Assembly (NCBI GenBank): GCA_050115555.1
Contig: JASFQI010000052.1
Coordinates: forward strand, 1 to 20,155
Direction of reading: 5' to 3'
Length of the DNA: 20,155 bases
Source of the DNA: JASFQI01 sp050115555
Lineage (GTDB): Bacteria; Desulfobacterota; DSM-4660; Desulfatiglandales; HGW-15
Shown here: piece by piece, positions 14,867-20,155 of the stretch
Numbering within the stretch: the first letter of the stretch is position 1
How the letters are laid out: each line of letters begins with the position of its first letter
Made by a program: the position numbers and the translations under genes
Notes under the pieces: model-generated
The model's database searches: none
Told to the model about the DNA's origin: nothing
The model's input: the letters and a program-made list of their open reading frames with translations, nothing else

Positions 14867-15589
14867 TTATTTGAGTTTTTCCCGATCCCGCAGTCGTGTC
14901 AGTTCGGAGAGCAGATCGACTTGGATCTGTTGAATTTGTACCAGTCGCTCCCATTGATGGGAAAGCAGATGGTCAATTTTGTCGTGGAGGTGCCTGATTT
15001 CGAGCTCGGCTTTTAAGTTCACGCGGTAATCGTGTTGCGATCTCAAACGGTCTTTCGCCTCCTGGCGATTCTGGCTCATCATGATAACGGGGGCCTGAAT
15101 GGCCGCCAGGCAGGACAAAACCAGGTTCAGAAGGATGAAAGGGTAGGGGTCGAACGGTTTTCTTATTATGAGGAATGAGTTCAGGGCGACCCATGTCAAC
15201 AGAATTGAACCGAATAGGATAATAAAGGTCCAGCTGCCACCGAATGATGCAATCCTGTCGGATAATTTTTCGCCTGGGGTCAAGGCTTTTGCAAACTCCG
15301 CATCGACGTTGCTCGAGAGGGTTTCGTGTCGCTGAAGACTCTCCAGCACATCATGGTCCAATACCGTCAATTCTCCTTTTTCAGTCTCAAGCAAGTCCTG
15401 GATATATTTCATGCGGAATCGATTTAGATCATCGATACAGATATAACCCTCCGGTTTCCAGTCCGGATAGGATATCTTGATTTGTTCGGCTATGGCGCTT
15501 CGAACGAGCGCGGCCGGCATCATCAGGGATCTGGACTTGGTCTTGCCGCAGATAGTGCACGCTGCATTTTTCAATCGCGATGTTTTCAT
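14867..15589 (-). CDS. DUF1003-family membrane protein
   Basis: The 240-residue protein belongs to the DUF1003 family, whose function is unknown. A soluble N-terminal part starts with a CxxC pair (Cys11, Cys14) that may bind metal. The family core follows: GEKLSDRIASFGGSWTFI near 109-126, a first membrane helix (about 123-143), PFDPYPFILLNLVLSCLAAIQ with the second helix (about 151-170) and the MSQNRQ motif. A charged helical, probably coiled-coil, cytoplasmic tail runs to the end. The ribosome site before the ATG is weak (AAGCGG). The gene sits alone between repeat copies B and C. Its neighbours upstream are envelope genes, but co-transcription with mprF is uncertain because 214 bases and a repeat intervene. 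Confidence 0.9.
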   Translation of the reverse strand: MKTSRLKNAACTICGKTKSRSLMMPAALVRSAIAEQIKISYPDWKPEGYICIDDLNRFRMKYIQDLLETEKGELTVLDHDVLESLQRHETLSSNVDAEFAKALTPGEKLSDRIASFGGSWTFIILFGSILLTWVALNSFLIIRKPFDPYPFILLNLVLSCLAAIQAPVIMMSQNRQEAKDRLRSQHDYRVNLKAELEIRHLHDKIDHLLSHQWERLVQIQQIQVDLLSELTRLRDREKLK

Positions 15590-15615
15590 GACCGCTTATT
15601 CACACCCCTAAACTT

Positions 15616-15717
15616 TGAAGGCTTTGGAAAAACCCGCTCGGTCGCCCCTGGACATGCTTCACTCATTGAAATCACGTGAGAAGATCTCAACTCCCCAGAA
15701 TTTTTCCAACTCCATCC
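15616..15717 (+). repeat. Copy C of the repeat, diverged, with compensatory stem change
   Basis: This 102-base copy runs from TGAAGG to TTTTTCCAACTCCATCC. It shares CCCGCTCG, CGCC, CATTG and the right end with copies A and B but is clearly more diverged in the middle. Where A and B have GCAAAA and TTTTGC, this copy has GGAAAAA (15626-15632) and TTTTTCC (15701-15707): both sides changed and pairing is kept. It lies between mprF and the DUF1003 gene in the same orientation as copy B. Confidence 0.72.
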
Positions 15718-15803
15718 GTTTTCTCATCGGCTGTGCCGAGTGGATACCCCTGCCGGCTTTTGCTGCTTTAACGTTCGACAGGCGTGACGATTCCAAGCGC
15801 CTT

Positions 15804-18392
15804 TCACTTTTCAACTACACCACTTATCCCTCCAGAAATCAATGAAGCGATATTGGCAAGAATGCGCGGAACCGGAAGCCCTCCGGGTGAAGCCATGTAC
15901 TTGGGTCTCCACTCAGGGTCGAATTTTTCTTTGTATCGCCGTATGCCCTGGAAGTTGTAGAAATGTTCCCCGTGTCTGAACACAAAGGATCCCAGCCGAT
16001 TCCAGAGAGGGGCAAGCCCGCGTTCTGCAAAACCGGAAAGGGGAGCCATTCCCAGATTGAACCGGCGATAACCCTCTTCCTTCCCCCAGAGCATGAGAGA
16101 AGTGAAAAGATACTCCATGACCCCATGAGGTGCCTCTGACGCGTACCGCATCAGGTCGATGGACAATTCCTCATGATCGCCCCCGGTCCATATGTTTGCA
16201 AAGGCGACAATGCGGTCGTCTTTTCTGATGACAGCCGTCGGCAGACGTTTTAAATAGCCCGGATTGAAGAAGCCGAGGGAAAACCCTTTCTCCCGCGTGT
16301 TCTTCTCGTTCAGCCAGGCGTCGGAAACGCGTTTCAGCTCCGGCAGGACAACGGGGACCCTTTCAACCGGGACGACCTCAAAGATACACCCCTCCTTCCC
16401 CATTCTGCGATACGTGTACCGCAGCCCCTTCCGATCACCACCTTCCAGGGAAAAATTTTCGAGTGAAAGGACAGCCTCTTCTCCCAACTTGAGAAGAGTA
16501 AGCCCTACGTCCAGGTAAAGATGAAGATGATCATGCCCGATTTCATAGAACACGGGCCAGTCGTCATAACGATCGCAGAGTTCGCGAAACCGCCAGATAA
16601 GATCGGGCCATTCCCCTTCCGGTCCCACCGGGTCTCCCATGGCTACCCAGCTTCGACTTTCGATGCCATACATGATCAAGGCGTTTCCGCTCCCGCTGAA
16701 CAGAAACCGCTTGTCTCCGAGAAGAGCGAGATGAGCGTAGGTCCTTGGGTCGTTTCTAACGACGGACTCCGCTTTCACCAGTTCCGTTTCCGTTGTGACG
16801 GAGGGTTCGGGGGAAGCAGGACTCAGCATTTTGGCCAGTGCGAAGAAGAGCATCGCTGCGCTGACTCCTACCGAGGCCCTGAGAAAACGCGAGGCACTCC
16901 CGGAAAAGGCGAAGCTCCACCAGAGCTCGTTACTGAAGTCTACGTGCTTATAAGAAAAGTATCCCAGCCAAAAAGAGCCGATCAGAACCGCGGCAATTCC
17001 GGCAATCCAACCGGGGTTGAAGCTTACCCTAAGGAGGGATGCGGACCTGTAGAAATACCGGCGGCAGGGGAGCAGGGCTGCAAGCGTGACAACTAGGATG
17101 GTCGCTACTCCATAATCGAGTCCCTTGAGCAGAGAAAAGAGGGAGCCCAAGGAAAGGAGTACGACCGTGAGAATATAGGCGGCATCCATACGACGCTGAA
17201 TGCTTCGGGCCAGGAGGAGCAGGCTGCCTCCGACCAGGCTCCCAAGAAAATGGGAGATCTCGATGACAGGCAAAGGCACAAAGTCCTTGAGCCATGCGAG
17301 CCTTGAACTCACGATCGGCGTTGCTCCGGAAAAAAGCATGATCGCCCCTACCACGAAGATGCTCAAGGCCAGAACCTGGGGAACGAAGACGGAACCCCAG
17401 CGACCGAGGGCTGCAACGACCCGTTTGAGCTCCTCCTGTTTCCGCAATAACTCTTGAGCGCCCAACAGCAAGGCTGCCGAGAAAAGGGGAAGAATGTAGT
17501 AGATTCCCCTGTAAGCCAGAAGGGACCCCAAAACCTGTGATGCAGGAAGATAGGGCGAGAGGAGGAGAATGAGAACCGTCTCAAAAACGCCCAATCCCCC
17601 CGGCACCTGGCTGACAAGGCCCACCCATTGCGACAGTAGATACAGCCCGATGAATCCCGCGTAGGAAAGTCCTGGACCGGGGGGCAAAAGAGCGTAGAGA
17701 ACCGCCCCAGCCAGGGCCCAGTCCAGAGAAGCCACCGTAATCTGAGAGACGAGCAGGCGGGGGGTGGGAAGGGAGAACTCCCAGCCCCTTATCCTGATGG
17801 GCCTTCTCAGCAGCGCACTCCAAAGGATGAAGGTGATCACAAAAGCAAGGCATACCATGCCGAGGACATGGGCCGACTTGAAAGGAAAATGCACAACTGA
17901 AGGAAGCATGAAGGGTTTGGCAAGAAAGACCACACCTCCAAGGGTAAAGAATCCAAGCCAGAGTGTGAGCGTGCAAAAACTGACGATTTGCGTGATATCG
18001 AAAGCGGAAAGCCCCCAAGCAGTATAGAGCCTGTAGCGAACGGAGGCCCCGGCGATCATCCCGAATCCCATGTTATTGCTGAAGGCGTAACTGACAAAGG
18101 AGGCCATGGCGACTCTGCCGTAGGGGAGGGGGTGGTGGACATATCGCAACGCCAGGAGATCGTACCCTGTCATGATGAGGTAACTCAGGAATGTGAGGGC
18201 CAGGGCGAGCAATAGACGCTGACTCGAGAGCCTCTCGACCGTCTTTATGATATCACTGAGTTGATAGGCCCTTAGCTGATGATGAAGGACCCAGAGGGCT
18301 CCAGAAAAAAGCAGGAGCCCGAGCAGGGGGGTACATTTGCGAAAAAGAGTTGCCCCCGATGATGGTAAATCCGAGTTCACCTTGCCCACCAC
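15804..18392 (-). CDS. mprF: Bifunctional phosphatidylglycerol lysyltransferase/flippase (MprF)
   Basis: The 862-residue protein matches MprF in length and order of domains. The N-terminal half is a polytopic flippase module (about 14-330) with PGGLGVFETVLILLL-type motif, then further membrane helices to about 525. The C-terminal half (about 550-840) is the DUF2156 synthase domain, with DPVGPEGEW near its start and SIDLMRY, GVMEYLF, FNLGMAPLSG, FYNFQGIRRYKEKFDP and PKYMA motifs. It transfers an amino acid, typically Lys or Ala, from aminoacyl-tRNA to phosphatidylglycerol and flips the lipid, lowering surface negative charge and protecting against cationic peptides. The start is GTG at 18392, with AAGGTGA about ten bases before. 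An IS3 remnant ends about 60 bases upstream. Which amino acid it uses cannot be read from sequence. Confidence 0.93.
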   Translation of the reverse strand: MVGKVNSDLPSSGATLFRKCTPLLGLLLFSGALWVLHHQLRAYQLSDIIKTVERLSSQRLLLALALTFLSYLIMTGYDLLALRYVHHPLPYGRVAMASFVSYAFSNNMGFGMIAGASVRYRLYTAWGLSAFDITQIVSFCTLTLWLGFFTLGGVVFLAKPFMLPSVVHFPFKSAHVLGMVCLAFVITFILWSALLRRPIRIRGWEFSLPTPRLLVSQITVASLDWALAGAVLYALLPPGPGLSYAGFIGLYLLSQWVGLVSQVPGGLGVFETVLILLLSPYLPASQVLGSLLAYRGIYYILPLFSAALLLGAQELLRKQEELKRVVAALGRWGSVFVPQVLALSIFVVGAIMLFSGATPIVSSRLAWLKDFVPLPVIEISHFLGSLVGGSLLLLARSIQRRMDAAYILTVVLLSLGSLFSLLKGLDYGVATILVVTLAALLPCRRYFYRSASLLRVSFNPGWIAGIAAVLIGSFWLGYFSYKHVDFSNELWWSFAFSGSASRFLRASVGVSAAMLFFALAKMLSPASPEPSVTTETELVKAESVVRNDPRTYAHLALLGDKRFLFSGSGNALIMYGIESRSWVAMGDPVGPEGEWPDLIWRFRELCDRYDDWPVFYEIGHDHLHLYLDVGLTLLKLGEEAVLSLENFSLEGGDRKGLRYTYRRMGKEGCIFEVVPVERVPVVLPELKRVSDAWLNEKNTREKGFSLGFFNPGYLKRLPTAVIRKDDRIVAFANIWTGGDHEELSIDLMRYASEAPHGVMEYLFTSLMLWGKEEGYRRFNLGMAPLSGFAERGLAPLWNRLGSFVFRHGEHFYNFQGIRRYKEKFDPEWRPKYMASPGGLPVPRILANIASLISGGISGVVEK

Positions 18393-18426
18393 CCTGGAAT
18401 TTCACCTTGCGGCAAAATTTCAAAAG

Positions 18427-18442
18427 GGAACAAACATGTTCC
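18427..18442. promoter_or_regulatory. Inverted repeat upstream of mprF
   Basis: GGAACA (18427-18432) and TGTTCC (18437-18442) form a perfect dyad around AACA, 35 bases upstream of the mprF GTG and 10 bases from the end of the IS remnant. It could be an operator for mprF. It resembles no site that I can name with confidence. Confidence 0.3.
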
Positions 18443-18452
18443 GGAATGAAAG

Positions 18453-18659
18453 TGTTGGTAGTGGACCCCATTGATTGGACAGCCTGATCGCGGAGATAAG
18501 CTATAGGGCCATGTTGTTTGGGAGATATCAGGCGGCGTCCGCGAAAGGGAGAAGGAACCCATGGTACACCTCATCCGGGGTCATGTTGTCAAGGGCCTGG
18601 TGGAAGCGCTCGCGGTTGTAAAACTGGAACCATTCCGTGGGACCCTGGCGTAGGTCAGC
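18453..18659 (-). mobile_element. Remnant of an IS3-family insertion sequence (right end)
   Basis: The lower-coordinate boundary carries an IS3-style terminus, TGTTGGTAGTGGACCCC followed by TTGGACA, starting at 18453. Inside it lies the last part of the transposase. I found no matching inverted terminus between 18660 and 18960, and no OrfA or DDE core, so most of the element has been lost. It cannot transpose on its own. The terminus faces mprF. Confidence 0.75.
18528..18659 (-). pseudogene. C-terminal fragment of IS3-family transposase (OrfB, integrase core)
   Basis: About 43 codons read ADLRQGPTEWFQFYNRERFH, then QALDNMTPDEVYHG and a short tail ending at the TGA at 18528-18530. This is the standard end of IS3-family OrfB, where the FYN-R-HQAL-TP-EVY pattern is diagnostic. 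Upstream of the Ala codon at 18659 the frame continues into sequence unlike any transposase, marking the break point. The catalytic Asp and Glu are absent, so the fragment is inactive. Confidence 0.8.
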
Positions 18660-18915
18660 GCCGTTGGCGAAGGACCTTTTGCCGTTTCTTCTCTGTTGTT
18701 GTTTCGGTCATAGCCATAGGGACCGATGGCACCATTGATCAAGGCGCCGGTTCATCGCCCGATGACCGCACCCTTGGTGCTCCCTCTGGTCGCCGCGTCG
18801 ACCCCGTCGCCCCCCGTCGTGCCCCGGTAAAGACTCACAACTTGTTTCACACACCGGTAGCTATACGATTGCGAAAAGGGAAGGATGTTTATGTTTCGTC
18901 TTTGCACCTCCTTTT
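18660..18915. other. Unassigned stretch beyond the transposase break point
   Basis: The 256 bases between the IS fragment and the DedA stop include a very GC-rich patch (about 18735-18830) full of CG dinucleotides, unlike the flanks. On the minus strand a 20-codon frame starting MAMTETTTEKKRQK could be the beginning of a lost gene, perhaps a transposase OrfA, but it has no ribosome site. I cannot identify the origin of this piece. Confidence 0.4.
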
Positions 18916-19506
18916 CTACTTTAAATCCCGTTTTGATATCATGAATTGGTGACGGCTTCTTCGGCGGCGTAAAAAATGCCCGGCCCAGATGAATCCACCG
19001 ATGACGGCTATCAAGCCAAACGCATATACTTCAAGCTGCTTGATATTTCCAATAAAAAGCTCAAGGGCACTTCCAAAGAGATAACCCCCTGCACCTACGG
19101 ATGCGGCCCATACAGCGGCACCCAGTGCGTTCAAAAAAATGAATCGGACAGTGGGAACCGTGCTCGTGCCAATCACAAAGGGTATGACGGTTCTCAGCCC
19201 GTATAGGAATCTGAACATGAGAATGAGCGGTGTCCGGTATCTTTCCAGTAGTCTGTGAACCTTCTCTATCCGCACATTCCATACAGGATGCCTGGCTAGG
19301 AAAACCTGGCTGCGCCAGCGGCCCAGAAAAAAGAAAAGCTGATCTCCCAGCAGACTTCCTATAAATGCCATAAGGATGACCCAGGGAAGATGCAGATATC
19401 CACGATGAGCGGCAAAGCCGCCCAGGACCAGTATGGTCTCCCCCTCAAGAAACGTACCGATCAGGATCGCCAGATATCCGTAAGTATCGATCTGGTTTTC
19501 AATCAT
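18916..19506 (-). CDS. DedA/VTT-domain membrane protein
   Basis: The 196-residue inner-membrane protein belongs to the DedA (SNARE-associated, VTT) family, linked in other bacteria to lipid-carrier or phospholipid translocation and membrane energetics. The family motifs are present: FLEGETILVLGG (about 19-30, with Glu21 and Glu23), GSLLGDQLFFFLGR (about 50-63) and RFLYGLRTVIPFVIG (about 99-113), the arginine/proline motif of the re-entrant loop. Several hydrophobic helices and a Lys/Arg-rich C-terminus complete it. I start at the ATG at 19506, directly after an in-frame GTG; AGAGGAG is only two bases before it, so the start is approximate. It follows the unknown gene by 17 to 20 bases, suggesting an operon. 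MprF downstream makes an envelope-lipid role plausible. Confidence 0.92.
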   Translation of the reverse strand: MIENQIDTYGYLAILIGTFLEGETILVLGGFAAHRGYLHLPWVILMAFIGSLLGDQLFFFLGRWRSQVFLARHPVWNVRIEKVHRLLERYRTPLILMFRFLYGLRTVIPFVIGTSTVPTVRFIFLNALGAAVWAASVGAGGYLFGSALELFIGNIKQLEVYAFGLIAVIGGFIWAGHFLRRRRSRHQFMISKRDLK

Positions 19507-19526
19507 CACTCCTCTGAGGCAACCCC

Positions 19527-20150
19527 CTACCAGGTCGCCATATGGGCTCGCTGTATCACTGCAAAACGTGTAATAACATGCTCGGATTCGTAATCGTTGC
19601 CTATGCTGACCAGATCATAAATCCCTCCGAAGCGAACGTCTCCCCCAGCCAAAGCCACCAGCCGCCCGTCACGCATAACCTTGTATCCATCGAAATGGGT
19701 CCAGATTTCCTGCTTTCCCCATCCGCGGGATTCACCAAGACGAAGGAAGAGGTCCGGAGGAATGCACACCAGGCGGAATACTTGGGGATCCAGGCCGAGC
19801 CCATCCTGAAGGATCTGAGATCCGTATTGGAATAAGGAGTGCTCGATCTGAGCGCGGGAAACCCGTCTTCGCTGCTTCAAACCCAACTCGGCAAGCAGCG
19901 GCGAGTCGCCCTGCGTTTCTCCTTTGCCGGGATCCGGAAAATCTTCCACCAGCAGGCCTTCGGCGACAAAATCGGGCAGATACCTTGCCCCGCCGGAGTT
20001 GATGAATGGATGGCTCGCATAATGCTCAGCACGGTTCTTGAGTGCCTCGGACGTCCTTTCAGGTGGGGTCATATGGATAAGCTTTGTGGCGCCCCATTGC
20101 TTTTGAGGTTCCTCTCCATAAACGGGATGCCAGGCATGTTGATAGGACAC
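19527..20150 (-). CDS. Hypothetical protein, possibly incomplete at the window edge
   Basis: A 207-codon frame begins with GTG at 20150, but the frame is still open at the window end, so the true start may lie outside. I do not recognise the family. The product looks soluble and globular, without signal peptide or membrane helix. Its C-terminal half is rich in motif-like sequence: WGKQEIWTHFDGYKVMRDG, then RLVALAGGDVRFGGIYDLVS and ESEHVITRFAVIQR, suggesting a compact beta-rich domain. The N-terminal part has HPFINSGGARYLPDF. It ends 17-20 bases before the DedA gene on the same strand, so the two are probably co-transcribed. Its being a real gene is supported by that spacing and by normal-looking composition. 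Confidence 0.65.
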   Translation of the reverse strand: MSYQHAWHPVYGEEPQKQWGATKLIHMTPPERTSEALKNRAEHYASHPFINSGGARYLPDFVAEGLLVEDFPDPGKGETQGDSPLLAELGLKQRRRVSRAQIEHSLFQYGSQILQDGLGLDPQVFRLVCIPPDLFLRLGESRGWGKQEIWTHFDGYKVMRDGRLVALAGGDVRFGGIYDLVSIGNDYESEHVITRFAVIQRAHMATW

Positions 20151-20155
20151 GCGAT

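Noticed and set aside
1..20155. CRISPR array, tRNA, rRNA, prophage or restriction/defence genes
   Set aside because: No regularly spaced repeats, no cloverleaf or rRNA-like sequence and no defence-family protein were seen on either strand.

Overview
The window looks like the chromosome of a free-living Gram-negative bacterium. A MucR/Ros-type zinc-finger regulator, a full TRAP carboxylate transporter, ferredoxin-type redox proteins, an acyl-CoA ligase and bacterial-type MprF together suggest a Desulfobacterota (deltaproteobacterial) or similar anaerobe. That placement is inference; there is no rRNA or other phylogenetic marker here.

Region 1 (1-1047): one plus-strand gene for a MucR-like regulator with a strong ribosome site and a hairpin terminator, then about 320 bases without a convincing gene. 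Region 2 (1048-13885): eleven minus-strand genes with short gaps that read like one catabolic unit. In transcription order they are: a PreA/dihydroorotate-dehydrogenase-like flavoprotein with two Fe-S motifs, an alpha/beta-fold protein lacking the usual Ser and His, a MarR regulator, a two-cysteine maleate-isomerase/racemase-family enzyme, HyuA, HyuB, TRAP subunits DctP, DctQ and DctM, a stand-alone response regulator coupled to dctM, and, after a repeat, an acyl-CoA ligase. Together they suggest uptake of an organic acid, reduction of a ring or double bond, ATP-dependent opening or carboxylation, isomerisation and CoA activation. The substrate cannot be read from the sequence.

Region 3 (13886-14866): about 1 kb without a recognised gene but with structure. 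It holds near-palindromes, a good plus-strand promoter whose spacer is a perfect 14-base palindrome, a 16-bp perfect hairpin about 260 bases downstream, and members of a 102-103 bp repeat family. Region 4 (14867-20155): a membrane/envelope group on the minus strand. It contains an unknown protein at the right edge, a DedA/VTT membrane protein, an IS3-family remnant, MprF (lipid aminoacylation and flipping) and a DUF1003 membrane protein flanked by two same-direction repeat copies.

The points most worth following are the catabolic cluster with two enzymes that have altered active sites, the repeat family with a compensatory stem change, and the possible regulated non-coding transcript at 14460-14753.
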